In this document: positions 42,162 through 51,010 of the stretch, one piece after another
Position numbering within the stretch: the stretch's first letter is position 1
Layout: each line of letters opens with the position of its first letter
DNA from: an uncultured Alphaproteobacteria bacterium
GTDB taxonomy: Bacteria > Pseudomonadota > Alphaproteobacteria > Geminicoccales > Geminicoccaceae
Assembly: GCA_937995535.1 (NCBI GenBank)
Contig: CALKJU010000011.1
Coordinates: 62,001-126,000, forward strand
DNA: 64,000 nucleotides
Direction of reading: 5' to 3'
The notes under the pieces: generated by a model
Database searches by the model: none
Seen by the model: only the letters and a program-made list of their open reading frames with translations
What the model was told of the DNA's origin: nothing
Translations under genes and position numbers: made by a program

Positions 42162-43145
42162 ATGGCGACCGCCGACCCGCGCGCCGCCATGCCGGGCCGC
42201 CTGCACGGCCTCATGCTCCGCCACGAAATGGTCCTGGCGGCGATCCTCGTTGCCGCGCTGTTCGTCCTGTCGCTCCAGACCGACCGCTTCCTGACCACGG
42301 ACAACCTCCTCAACCAGGGGCGGCTGATGGCCGAGATCGGGCTGATCGCCCTGCCGATGACCTACATCATCATCACCGCCGGGATCGACCTGTCGGTCGG
42401 CTCGATCATGGGGCTGTGCGCGATCATGCTCGGCTACGGCTGGAAAAACCTCGGCCTGCCGCTGGAACTGTCGATCGCGCTGAGCCTGCTGATCGGCACC
42501 ATCGCCGGGGCGGTCAATGGCTGGTTCATCACGCGCGTCCGCGTCCCGCCGCTGATCATGACTCTCGCCACCCTGGCGCTCTACCGCGGCCTCGCCGAAG
42601 GCATCAGCCAAGCCCGCTCGGTGCGCGGCTATCCGGACTGGTTCTTCGTTCTCGGCCAGGGCGAGCTGCTCGGCGTGCCGACGCAGCTCTGGCTGCTGCT
42701 CGTCGCCACCGTCGTGGCTGCGGTGGTCCTCGCACGAACCAGCTTCGGGCGGATGCTCTACGCCATCGGCAGCAACGAGACCGCCGCACGGTTTTCCGGC
42801 TTGCCGGTCGACCGCTGCAAGATCGCGATCTACGCGCTGTCCGGCTTCACGGCCGGCCTCGCGGCGTGGATCTTCGTCTCGCGCGTGAGCACCACGCGCT
42901 CGGACATGGGAACGGGCGTCGAGCTCGACGTGATCGCCGCCGTCGTCCTCGGCGGGACGAGCATCTTCGGCGGCACCGGCACGATCCTCGGCACGGCGCT
43001 GGGCGTGGTCCTCGTCCAGCTGCTGAAGAACGGGTTGGCGCTCACCGGGGTCAAGGGCGACGCGACCATCGTCGTCATCGGTTCGGTGCTGATCCTCTCG
43101 ATCCTGGTCAGCAACTGGCTGCGCGCCCGGCGCGGCGTGGACTGA
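42162..43145 (+). CDS. Sugar-type ABC permease (RbsC family), second copy
   Basis: The 327-residue permease is paralogous to the preceding one, with GIDLSVGSIMGLCAIMLG and VLGGTSIFGGTGTILGTALG. The ATG at 42162 is preceded by AGGAG. The pair of different permeases plus one double ATPase matches LsrCD or RhaPQ type systems better than ribose systems with one permease. Confidence 0.92.
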   Translation: MATADPRAAMPGRLHGLMLRHEMVLAAILVAALFVLSLQTDRFLTTDNLLNQGRLMAEIGLIALPMTYIIITAGIDLSVGSIMGLCAIMLGYGWKNLGLPLELSIALSLLIGTIAGAVNGWFITRVRVPPLIMTLATLALYRGLAEGISQARSVRGYPDWFFVLGQGELLGVPTQLWLLLVATVVAAVVLARTSFGRMLYAIGSNETAARFSGLPVDRCKIAIYALSGFTAGLAAWIFVSRVSTTRSDMGTGVELDVIAAVVLGGTSIFGGTGTILGTALGVVLVQLLKNGLALTGVKGDATIVVIGSVLILSILVSNWLRARRGVD

Positions 43146-43159
43146 GCCGGCGAACCGCT

Positions 43160-43200
43160 CTAGGCTCCGCGCGTGTTCGCCGCTAATGGCGACAGGGAGG
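43160..43200 (+). repeat. Intercistronic hairpin before the binding-protein gene
   Basis: Within this gap TCGCC and GGCGA form a five-base stem with a six-base loop (near 43173-43190), just ahead of the ribosome site. Such hairpins often tune expression of binding-protein genes; none of that is shown here. Confidence 0.3.
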
Positions 43201-43210
43201 CAACGACGCG

Positions 43211-44317
43211 ATGCGCAAGACGCTGATCTTCGCCCTGAGCGTAGGGCTCATGGGCGGCACCGCGCTGGCCCAGGAGCAGCGCTGGGACGGCGCCGACGAT
43301 CTACCGGTCAATCCGCTCGACTGCGCCGGTGCGCCAGGTGAGGTGGCGGCCAAGCCCTATGACGGCGGCCAGCCGAACAACCCGCCCGATCTCGCCGGCA
43401 AGGAGCTGGTCCTCGTCGACGTACCGAAGCTGATCGGCATCGGCTACTTCAATGCGACCTCCAAGGGCATGCAGCTCGCCGCCGACGAGCTGGGCAATGT
43501 CAAGGTCACGACCGACGGCCCGACCAAAGCCAACATCGACGAGCAGATCACGTTCATCGACAACTTCATCACCCGCGGCGTGCATGGGGTGCTGTTCGCG
43601 GCGAACGACCCGGTGGCGATCGCCCCGGTGCTCAAGAAGGCACTCGACAAGGGCATCCACGTCATCGGCTACGACGCCAACGCCCAGCCCGACGCGCGGG
43701 AGTGGTTCGTCAACCAGGCCGAGTTCAACGGCATCGGCAAGGCGCTGATCGACAACATGGCGGCCGAGATCGGCGAGGACGGCAGCTTCGCGATCGTGAC
43801 CAGCACCTTCACGACGCCCAACCAGGCGCGCTGGATCGCCGAGATGTGGGCCTACCAGCAGAAATGCCACCCGAACATGAAGTGGCTGGAGACCGTCGAG
43901 GCGCAGGAGGACAACATCCTGTCCTTCAATCAGGCGACCACGCTGATCAACAAGTACGGACCCGAGCTGAACGGCCTGTTCGGGATGACCAGTGTCGCCA
44001 CCCCCGCCTCGGCCGAGGCCGTGACACAGGCTGGCAAGTGCGGTGAGGTGGCGGTGGTCGGCCTCGCCACTCCCAACGGCATGCGCCCCTACGTCCAGTC
44101 GGGCTGCGTGAAGTCCGTGGTGTTGTGGAACCCGGTCGACCTCGGCTACGCGGCGGTCCACGTTGCCCGCGCTGTGGCCGACGGCAAGCTCAAGCCTGGG
44201 GACACCCAGGTGGACGCGGGCAAGCTCGGGACCCTGCCGGTCGTCAACGGCAGCGAGATCCTGCTCGGCCCACCCTTCGTCTACAATATGGACAACATCG
44301 ACGAGTTCGATTTCTGA
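43211..44317 (+). CDS. Periplasmic binding protein, AI-2/rhamnose-type importer
   Basis: The 368-residue protein has a Sec signal peptide (MRKTLIFALSVGLMGGTALA, residues 1-20) and a peripla_BP_4 fold (IGYFNATSKGMQLAADELG, DNFITRGVHGVLFAANDP, GIHVIGYDANA). A GGGAGG site precedes the ATG. The fold and the two-permease operon point to autoinducer-2 or a deoxy sugar, but no lsrK, lsrR or catabolic gene lies alongside, so the ligand is open. Confidence 0.88.
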   Translation: MRKTLIFALSVGLMGGTALAQEQRWDGADDLPVNPLDCAGAPGEVAAKPYDGGQPNNPPDLAGKELVLVDVPKLIGIGYFNATSKGMQLAADELGNVKVTTDGPTKANIDEQITFIDNFITRGVHGVLFAANDPVAIAPVLKKALDKGIHVIGYDANAQPDAREWFVNQAEFNGIGKALIDNMAAEIGEDGSFAIVTSTFTTPNQARWIAEMWAYQQKCHPNMKWLETVEAQEDNILSFNQATTLINKYGPELNGLFGMTSVATPASAEAVTQAGKCGEVAVVGLATPNGMRPYVQSGCVKSVVLWNPVDLGYAAVHVARAVADGKLKPGDTQVDAGKLGTLPVVNGSEILLGPPFVYNMDNIDEFDF

Positions 44318-44324
44318 ACGGGGA

Positions 44325-44356
44325 GGCGGAGGCAACGCGGCAGCGTCGCGTCCGCC
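44325..44356. terminator. Bidirectional hairpin between converging genes
   Basis: GGCGGA (44325-44330) pairs with TCCGCC (44351-44356), and an inner ACGC/GCGT stem has a GGCA loop, with a four-by-four internal loop between them. It fills the 39-base gap between two converging genes. No long T-run follows on either side. Confidence 0.45.
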
Positions 44357-44785
44357 TCAGCCGGCCCAGTCCACCTCGTCCTCGCTGACCAGCGCGCCGC
44401 GCATCGACCAGCCTTTGCTGTGGACCCGCTCCGGATCGCCACAGACCAGGTGGTGCCAGCTCGGCAGGGGAAAGCCGAAGGCGACCAGGCGATAGGCGCA
44501 GCTCGCCGGAAGCCAGTCCAGCGAGCGCACGTTCTGTGGCGTGACCTTCACGCAGTCGGGCACACGCTGCTGACGGTTCGCATAATCCGTGCAGCGATGC
44601 GTGCACAGGTCGAGCAGCCGGCATGCCGCGTCGGACAGCGCGATCTCACCGGTGTCCTCGTCCTCGACCCGGATCTGGCAGCACAACGCGCAGCCGTCGC
44701 ACAGCGACTCCCACTCGGCCTCGCTCAGCTCTTCCACAGCCTTGACGCGCCAGAAGGGTGCCGCCGCTGATCGGAGGGCGGCCAT
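44357..44785 (-). CDS. YcgN/UPF0260-family cysteine-cluster protein
   Basis: The 142-residue protein has a Cys-rich layout typical of the UPF0260/YcgN family: SLCDGCALCCQIRVED near the N-terminus, then LDLCTHRCTDYANRQQRVPDCV and LPASCAYR. The cysteines suggest metal binding (YkgJ-like cluster). It overlaps the dienelactone hydrolase stop as TGATG. Function unknown. Confidence 0.85.
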   Translation of the reverse strand: MAALRSAAAPFWRVKAVEELSEAEWESLCDGCALCCQIRVEDEDTGEIALSDAACRLLDLCTHRCTDYANRQQRVPDCVKVTPQNVRSLDWLPASCAYRLVAFGFPLPSWHHLVCGDPERVHSKGWSMRGALVSEDEVDWAG

Positions 44786-46020
44786 CAGATCGGCTTGCCC
44801 TCGCTCTCCTGCCAGTTGTGCATCAACGTGTTCGACGGCAGCGACGGGTCGAGCAGCTTGCGCGCCGTCTCCACGCCGGCCACCGGCAGGCCCGTCGGGT
44901 CGAGCTTGCCGATCTGCACCAGCACCGAGGCCTGATCCCAGTAGATGTGCTCGTTGTAAAGCTTGTCGCCACGGAAGTTGACGATCGCCACGAGCGGGAT
45001 CTCGACATATTTCCCGGTCGGCGGGATCCCGGGGAGCATCCAGTCGATCTCGATGTCGTGGGTGAAGCAGAACAGCATCTCGTCGACGACGCGGTCGGCG
45101 CCGACCGTGCGCGAGATGGGAATCAGCTTCGTGTCCTTGGGCGTCTTGGGAATGAAATGGTACTTGTAGAACCGAGCCAGGTGATCATGGCCGAAGCCAC
45201 CGGTCATGGTCGGGATATGGTTCACATAGGGCTCGGCGACCATGGTCGCCATGGTGGCGCGTACGTCACGCGTCACGAACTCGTGCTCACAATGCTTGTC
45301 CCAAAGCGCCGAGAGATTGTAGCGAGGCCCAAGAACCTGCCGGAACAACGCCAATGAGCGCGAGTAGGCCATCATCGCCGAGGGCTTGTGCCAGTGATCA
45401 CCGCCCTTGCGCGCGAATGCGTGATCGACACCCGGATACTCGTAGATCGTGATGAGCTCGTTGCCCCTGGCCGCGTCCTTGATCTTGGCCACGGCCGCGG
45501 GCGGGGCGTACTGGTCCAGCTCGGCGAAATGCATGACCATCGGTGCCTTGACGTTCTTGAGCTCGTCGAGGCACTGCTCGATCCCGACGCCGTAATAGCA
45601 GACGGAGCAGTCGATATCCGTCCGGGTGCCGGTCAGGTAGGCGAGCTTGCCCCCCAGGCAGTAGCCGACCGCGCCGATCTTGCCCTTGAGCGCCGGGTGC
45701 GCGCGCAGGGCGTGGATGGTCGCCTGGACGTCTTCGATGCCTTTGTCGACGTCGAACTTCTGGTAGCAGGCGAAGGCCTGCTGCCAGCCCTCGGGGCTGT
45801 AATCGAGCTCGATCCCGGGCTGAAGCCGCCAGAACAGGTCGGGGACGACGACGACATAGCCCTCTTCCGCCCAGGCGTCGGCCTGCTCGCGCATCGTCAC
45901 GTTGACGCCGAAGATCTCCTGCAGCAGGACGATACCGGGTCCGCTGCCGTGCGGCGGTCGGGCGACATAGGCCTTGAAGCGGCCCCCGTCCCTGGCGGCG
46001 ACCTCGATCCATTCTGCCAT
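44785..46020 (-). CDS. Dienelactone hydrolase fused to a SnoaL/NTF2-like domain
   Basis: The 411-residue protein joins a dienelactone hydrolase domain (residues 1-230; nucleophile Cys121 in GYCLGG, Asp in AELDQYAPP, His in GVDHAF) to a C-terminal NTF2/SnoaL-like domain (residues about 250-411). The family opens carboxymethylenebutenolide rings and related lactones. GGAGG lies before the ATG at 46020. It sits upstream of the YcgN-like gene in a two-gene unit. Confidence 0.85.
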   Translation of the reverse strand: MAEWIEVAARDGGRFKAYVARPPHGSGPGIVLLQEIFGVNVTMREQADAWAEEGYVVVVPDLFWRLQPGIELDYSPEGWQQAFACYQKFDVDKGIEDVQATIHALRAHPALKGKIGAVGYCLGGKLAYLTGTRTDIDCSVCYYGVGIEQCLDELKNVKAPMVMHFAELDQYAPPAAVAKIKDAARGNELITIYEYPGVDHAFARKGGDHWHKPSAMMAYSRSLALFRQVLGPRYNLSALWDKHCEHEFVTRDVRATMATMVAEPYVNHIPTMTGGFGHDHLARFYKYHFIPKTPKDTKLIPISRTVGADRVVDEMLFCFTHDIEIDWMLPGIPPTGKYVEIPLVAIVNFRGDKLYNEHIYWDQASVLVQIGKLDPTGLPVAGVETARKLLDPSLPSNTLMHNWQESEGKPI

Positions 46021-46102
46021 CGGCGTGCCTCCGTGAGCGCGTTTGCGCTGCTCATCTACCAGAAAACCGCCGCGGGCCAACGCCGTCGGGCCGGCGCGGG
46101 GC

Positions 46103-47707
46103 TCACGCCGTGCCGGCGATCGCCTCCGTCGGGGCGCCGGGCTCGAAGAGCCGCCAGGTCCGTCGACCGGCGGCCTTGCCGGCGTAGAGCGCCACGTCGG
46201 CGGCCTTGAGCAGCGCCGCCGTGGTCATGCCGTGCGCCGGGCACACCGCCACACCGACGGTCGCCGGACAATGAACGAGGTCCCGACCGAGCGCATAGGG
46301 CTCGGCGAGGACGCTCGTCAGCCGGTCGAGGACCGGGGCGAAGTCGAAGCCCGTCTCAGGATCGCCGTTGAGCAGCACCGCGAACTCGTCGCCCGCGAGG
46401 CGCGAGATGACGTCCCGCGCGCGCAGGGTCGAACGCAACCGCTCGGCCACCGCGGTGAGCAGCACGTCGCCCTTGTCGTGCCCGAGCCGGTCGTTGACCG
46501 CCTTGAAGCCGTCGAGATCGATCAGCAGCAGGGCGAAGGGCGGCCGCGTCGGGTCGGCGGCCGCGAGGCGCTGGTCGAGCACGTCACACAGACCACGGCG
46601 GTTGGTCAGGCCGGTCAGCGGGTCGTGCAGCGCGAGATGCCGGAACTCGGCCTCGCGCGCCGCCAAGTTGCCATGCTGGCGCTCGAGGTCGCTGGCCATC
46701 CGGTCGAAGGCGTGGGCGAGATCGCCCAGCTCGTCCTGCTCATGGGGTAGCTGCGAGCGGGCCGTCAGATCGCCCTGGCTGAGACGCTGCGCGACCACAG
46801 CGAGGCGGCGGATGCGTCCGGCGATCCGCCGCTCGGCGAAGCCGCTGGCGACCAGGCCGGCAACGAGTACGACGGCCAGCGCGGCCACGAGGTTGCGCAT
46901 CAAAGCTTGGCGCGGCGCCGCCACGACGTCGGCACGCGCGCGCGCGGCGACGGCGTAGAGGCCGATCCCGCCGATGTCGCTGGTGGCGAGGAGCAGCTCC
47001 CCGGAACGGGTGAGCTGGTTGCCGGGCGTGATCCGCCCGTCCACGAGCCAGTCCGCCGGAGCCAAGGCCGGGGCCTGCTCGGTCGCGCGGTCGCCCAGGA
47101 GATTGCCGAACCGGTCGGCGACCTGGACGCGTACCGCCGGCGGCAGGGTCAGATCATCGAGCAGGTCGTCGAGCCACGCGACGCTCGCCGCAGCCACCAC
47201 CACGCCGTCGAACTGGCCGCCGGCCGTGTAGAGCGCCCGGGCGATCGGCAGCGTCGCCGAGCCGTCGTAGGGGAACGGCGCGTAGGACCCGACGACCACC
47301 TCGCCGGTGTCCCGGGCACTGACGAAGTGCGCCTCCTCGGCGATGTTGTACGGCTGACGGCCATCACCCGAGCAGACCAGCCGGCCGTCGCGGTCGGCAC
47401 GGACGAAACGCCAGCCGCCGGTGTCGAGCGCGCGCAGCTTTCGCATCAACGCGCCGCATCCCGGGCTACCGACACCGCGGTCGTCCAGGGCGGTGGCAAC
47501 GACCGCGAGGAGGTCGCGCCCTTCGCGGACCATGGCGCGCTGGTGCAGCGCCACGTCGTCGACGAGCTCGCGCAGCTCCAGGGCGGCGCGCTCGATTTCG
47601 CGCTGGCTGTTACGCGCCGCGTCCGCCACGATGAAGCCGACGAGCGGAGCGCCCGTCAGCAGGATCAGAGCGAGAAGCTGAACCCGGATGCCGGAAAACC
47701 AACGCAA
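46103..47707 (-). CDS. Membrane diguanylate cyclase with dCache-like sensor and HAMP
   Basis: The 534-residue protein has an N-terminal helix (residues 7-28), a periplasmic sensor region (30-270), a second helix (about 278-297), a HAMP domain and a C-terminal GGDEF domain. The domain starts with HDPLTGLTNRRGL and has DGFKAVNDRLGHDKGD. The signature reads AGDEF rather than GGDEF; such variants can be active. There is no obvious RxxD inhibitory site just upstream. It would make cyclic di-GMP in response to a periplasmic cue. It diverges from the gamma-glutamyltransferase gene. Confidence 0.88.
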   Translation of the reverse strand: MRWFSGIRVQLLALILLTGAPLVGFIVADAARNSQREIERAALELRELVDDVALHQRAMVREGRDLLAVVATALDDRGVGSPGCGALMRKLRALDTGGWRFVRADRDGRLVCSGDGRQPYNIAEEAHFVSARDTGEVVVGSYAPFPYDGSATLPIARALYTAGGQFDGVVVAAASVAWLDDLLDDLTLPPAVRVQVADRFGNLLGDRATEQAPALAPADWLVDGRITPGNQLTRSGELLLATSDIGGIGLYAVAARARADVVAAPRQALMRNLVAALAVVLVAGLVASGFAERRIAGRIRRLAVVAQRLSQGDLTARSQLPHEQDELGDLAHAFDRMASDLERQHGNLAAREAEFRHLALHDPLTGLTNRRGLCDVLDQRLAAADPTRPPFALLLIDLDGFKAVNDRLGHDKGDVLLTAVAERLRSTLRARDVISRLAGDEFAVLLNGDPETGFDFAPVLDRLTSVLAEPYALGRDLVHCPATVGVAVCPAHGMTTAALLKAADVALYAGKAAGRRTWRLFEPGAPTEAIAGTA

Positions 47708-47757
47708 CGTCTCGTTGTCCCAGGCTACGATCCGTCCGCGAGGCGTAGATCTAAAAC

Positions 47758-47768
47758 TAACTCAGTTA
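47758..47768. repeat. TAACT-C-AGTTA palindrome between divergent genes
   Basis: A perfect 5+1+5 palindrome lies in an AT-rich patch of the 159-base gap between the diguanylate cyclase and gamma-glutamyltransferase genes. It could be an operator for either gene. Confidence 0.3.
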
Positions 47769-47866
47769 AGCGATCGATACCAGCCGCGTACGCCGCTTGA
47801 CGCGAATACCGTGACAGCAGCGCCATGGCGTTCGCGCCGGACGGCCGGTAGTGCGGGTGTGGCGTC

Positions 47867-49402
47867 ATGAGCGGCGCTGCCTTCGCGACCTCGGCCCGGA
47901 CAACCAAGGCGGCGGCCCGCGGCCGTGGCGGGGTCGTGGCGGCGCAGAACCGCAACGCCGCGAGCGTCGGCGCCGACGTGCTCCGCGCCGGCGGCAACGC
48001 GGTCGATGCCGCTGTGGCGACGGCCTTCGCGCTGGCCGTCCTCGAGCCTTGGATGAGCGGCCTCGGCGGCGGCGGGACCATGCTCGTCCGAGACCCCGAG
48101 GCCGGCAGCACGGCGGCAGTGGACTTCGGGATGGTGGCGCCGGCGGCGCTGGATCCGGCCGACTACCCGCTGACCGGAGCGCCCGGCGGCGATCTCTTCG
48201 GCTGGCCAGCGGTGGTGGGCGACCGCAACATCCACGGGCCACTCGCGGTTGCCGTTGCCGGCTCCGTCGACGGGCTCGGCTTGGCGCTGGAGCGGTTCGG
48301 CACCATGCCGCTGCGCGAGGTCGTGGCGCCGGCCGTGGCGCTCGCCCGGCTCGGCCTGCCGGTCGACTGGTACGTCACGCTACTCGTGGCGAACGCTGCT
48401 GCCGACCTCGCCCGGTATCCGAGCAGCGCGGCGGTCTGGCTGCCGGGCGACCTGCCGCCTCGCGCCGATCCGTCCGGGGACGTCTGCTACCTGCCGCTAC
48501 CCGGGCTCGCCGACACCTTGGAGGCCATCGCCCGCGGCGGACGCCGCGACGCGTACGAAGGCGAGGTCGCCGACGCGATGCTCGCCGACCTCGCCGCCCT
48601 CGGCAGCCGGATCGCACGCGAGGATCTGCGCCGCTACGCGGCCCGGATCTTGGGTGCCGACGAGGTTCGCTACCGCGATCACAAGGTGGCGGTGATGCCG
48701 GGGCTCTATGCAGGCGTGTCGCTCGGCGAGGCGCTCGGTCTGCTCCCCGAGCGACCCGACCTGCCTGCCATTGCCGCCGCGCTGGCGACCGCGCTCGCGA
48801 CGCGTCTCGCGGCGATCGGCGACAGCCCGGCAGCACCGGCGAGTACGACCCACATCTCGGTGATCGATCGGCACGGCATGGCCGTCGCCCTGACCCACAC
48901 GCTCCTGTCGAGCTTCGGGAGCCGCCTGGTCCTGCCGCGGACCGGCCTCCTGATGAACAATGGGATCATGTGGTTCGATCCGCGACCGGGCCGGCCGAAC
49001 AGCCTCGCGCCCGGCCGCCGACCGTTGTCCAACATGTGCCCGACCATCGCCCTGGCCGCGGATGGCCGCACGCTCGCGCTCGGCGCCTCGGGCGGCCGAA
49101 AGATCCTCGGGGCGGTGCTCCAGGTCTTGAGCGCCGTCCTCGACGACGGCTTGGACCTGGACGCGGCGCTGGCTCGACCACGCATCGACGTGAGCGGTAC
49201 GCCCGCCATCACCGTCGATCCCCGCCTGCCGCCCGAGGTTCGCTCCCGGCTCGCCGCGCGCGGGTCGATCCGCGAGCTCCGGCCCAGCGTGTATCCCCTT
49301 CACTGGGCGTGCCCGGTGGCGGCGCTGCGCGGCGCAGACGGCCAGCTGTCCGGTGCCACCGAGCCGATGCATCCCTGGGCCGACGCGATCGCCCTCCCGT
49401 GA
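47867..49402 (+). CDS. Gamma-glutamyltransferase family protein
   Basis: The 511-residue Ntn-hydrolase has the family landmarks NAASVGADVLRAGGNAVDAAVA at the start and the autoprocessing site STTHISVIDRHG, with the Thr expected to become the N-terminal nucleophile. Later motifs include NNGIMWFDPRPGRPNS and RPLSNMCPTI. There is no signal peptide, unlike secreted Ggt, so it probably acts inside the cell on gamma-glutamyl compounds or related amides. Confidence 0.88.
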   Translation: MSGAAFATSARTTKAAARGRGGVVAAQNRNAASVGADVLRAGGNAVDAAVATAFALAVLEPWMSGLGGGGTMLVRDPEAGSTAAVDFGMVAPAALDPADYPLTGAPGGDLFGWPAVVGDRNIHGPLAVAVAGSVDGLGLALERFGTMPLREVVAPAVALARLGLPVDWYVTLLVANAAADLARYPSSAAVWLPGDLPPRADPSGDVCYLPLPGLADTLEAIARGGRRDAYEGEVADAMLADLAALGSRIAREDLRRYAARILGADEVRYRDHKVAVMPGLYAGVSLGEALGLLPERPDLPAIAAALATALATRLAAIGDSPAAPASTTHISVIDRHGMAVALTHTLLSSFGSRLVLPRTGLLMNNGIMWFDPRPGRPNSLAPGRRPLSNMCPTIALAADGRTLALGASGGRKILGAVLQVLSAVLDDGLDLDAALARPRIDVSGTPAITVDPRLPPEVRSRLAARGSIRELRPSVYPLHWACPVAALRGADGQLSGATEPMHPWADAIALP

Positions 49403-49414
49403 GGATCGGGGGCA

Positions 49415-49951
49415 TCAAACGAGCCGGGCAATGAACGGCAGGTGGCGGAAGCGCTCGGCGTAGTCGATCCCGTAGCCGACCACGAACACGTCCGGAATGA
49501 CGAAGCCGGTGAAGTCGCAGTCGCCACCGACCACGCGGCGCGACGGCTTGTCGAGCAGGGCGCAGGTCCAGATTCGCCCCGCGCCGTGCTCCGCCAGAAG
49601 CTGACGGGTGAAGGTGATGGTCCGGCCGGTGTCCTGGATGTCGTCGACCAGCAGCACGGCCTGGCCGGCGACGGAGTCCGGCATGCCACCGATCACCTTC
49701 ACCGATCCGCTGCTGTCCTTGCCGAGGCCGTAGCTGGACACCTGCAGGAACTCCACCCGCGGGGCCCGGCCCGCCCGATCGAGCGCGCGCACAAGGTCCG
49801 CCACCAGCACGAATGCACCCTTGAGCAGGCCGACCACGGTGAACGGCTCCGGCAGTGCCGCGCCGATCTCGTTCGCCAGCTCCTCGACGCGCCGGCTCAC
49901 GGTGGCCGCGTCGAACAGCACCTCGATCGTTTCCGGTGCGGCGACCGCCAT
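49415..49951 (-). CDS. hpt: Hypoxanthine phosphoribosyltransferase
   Basis: The 178-residue purine salvage enzyme has the PRPP motif VLLVDDIQDTGRTITF, preceded by FLQVSSYGLG and followed by LLDKPSRRV and FVVGYGIDYAERFRHLPFI, all standard in Hpt. The ATG at 49951 was chosen on length and motif position. It converges on the gamma-glutamyltransferase gene and diverges from the ketopantoate reductase-like gene. Confidence 0.93.
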   Translation of the reverse strand: MAVAAPETIEVLFDAATVSRRVEELANEIGAALPEPFTVVGLLKGAFVLVADLVRALDRAGRAPRVEFLQVSSYGLGKDSSGSVKVIGGMPDSVAGQAVLLVDDIQDTGRTITFTRQLLAEHGAGRIWTCALLDKPSRRVVGGDCDFTGFVIPDVFVVGYGIDYAERFRHLPFIARLV

Positions 49952-50017
49952 GGCACCTCGCCATCCTTTGACCGAGGCACGATAAGGCTCGCGGGACGCG
50001 AGGGACAGGGAGGAGCG

Positions 50018-51010
50018 ATGCGGATCTGTGTCATCGGCGCCGGTGCGGTCGGAGCGGCCTTCGGCGGCCGCCTCGCCCTCGCCGGGCACGAGGTGTTGCT
50101 GATCGACACCTGGGCCGAGCACGTGGCGGCGATCAACAACGGCGGGCTGCGCATCGACGGAATCTTTGGGGATCTGACGACGAGAGTTCCGGCGCGCGCC
50201 GACGGTGTCGGCGTGGTCGGTCAGGATCTCGTCCTCATCGCCACCGATGCAAACAGCACCGCGGCCGCGGCGCGCGCCGCTGCCGGCCTGCTCACGCCGG
50301 GCGGCATGGCGCTGACCGTGCAGAACGGGATCGGCAATATCGAGGCGCTGAGCGACGTCTTTGGCCTTGACCGGGTCCTCGGCGGCTCGACCATGTCGAG
50401 CTTTCGCACCAATGGCCCGGGCTGGGTCACGATCACTCATGGCGGGCCGACGACGATCGGTCCGCTCGCGGCCGGTCAGCAGGCGCGCGTCGATCGGACG
50501 GCCGAAGCCCTGGCCGAGGCCGGTTTCGAGGTCCGCGTGAGCCACGACGTCCGCGCCGTGATCTGGGAGAAGTTCCTGCTCAACCTGGCGATCAACCCGC
50601 TTTGCGCGGCGACCTTCCTGCGGCTCGGCGAGATTGCCCGCCATCCACAGATGAGCCGGCTCCAGGACCGGATCCTCGACGAGGCGTTCGCAGTCACCCG
50701 GGCCAAGGGCCTGGCCATCGACCTCGATGGACTTCGGGCACGGATCAAGGCCCACTGCCGCAGCAAGTACAGCAAGCCTTCGATGCTCCAGCACCTGGAG
50801 CGGGGACGCCGGACGGAGATCGACGCGCTCAACGCCGCGCTGGTCCGCGAGGCGGAGGCGCTCGGCATTGCCGCGCCGTACAACGAGGCCCTGGTCGCGA
50901 TCATCAAGGGTTGCGAGGTCTATCACGCCCGCCGCGCGGCGGGCATCGAGCTTGACGAGACGGCGCTGGAAGCCGCGGCCGCCGCCGAGCCGGCTCAGAT
51001 CAGCTCGTAG
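50018..51010 (+). CDS. Ketopantoate reductase-like oxidoreductase
   Basis: The 330-residue ApbA/PanE-family protein has the NAD(P) motif ICVIGAGAVGAAFGGRLA at the N-terminus, the VQNGIGN loop and the C-terminal KPSMLQHLERGRRTEIDAL catalytic segment. PanE makes pantoate, but this family also has members with other substrates, and there is no pan gene nearby. GGGAGGAG precedes the ATG at 50018. Its end overlaps the next, opposing gene by 16 bases. Confidence 0.85.
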   Translation: MRICVIGAGAVGAAFGGRLALAGHEVLLIDTWAEHVAAINNGGLRIDGIFGDLTTRVPARADGVGVVGQDLVLIATDANSTAAAARAAAGLLTPGGMALTVQNGIGNIEALSDVFGLDRVLGGSTMSSFRTNGPGWVTITHGGPTTIGPLAAGQQARVDRTAEALAEAGFEVRVSHDVRAVIWEKFLLNLAINPLCAATFLRLGEIARHPQMSRLQDRILDEAFAVTRAKGLAIDLDGLRARIKAHCRSKYSKPSMLQHLERGRRTEIDALNAALVREAEALGIAAPYNEALVAIIKGCEVYHARRAAGIELDETALEAAAAAEPAQISS

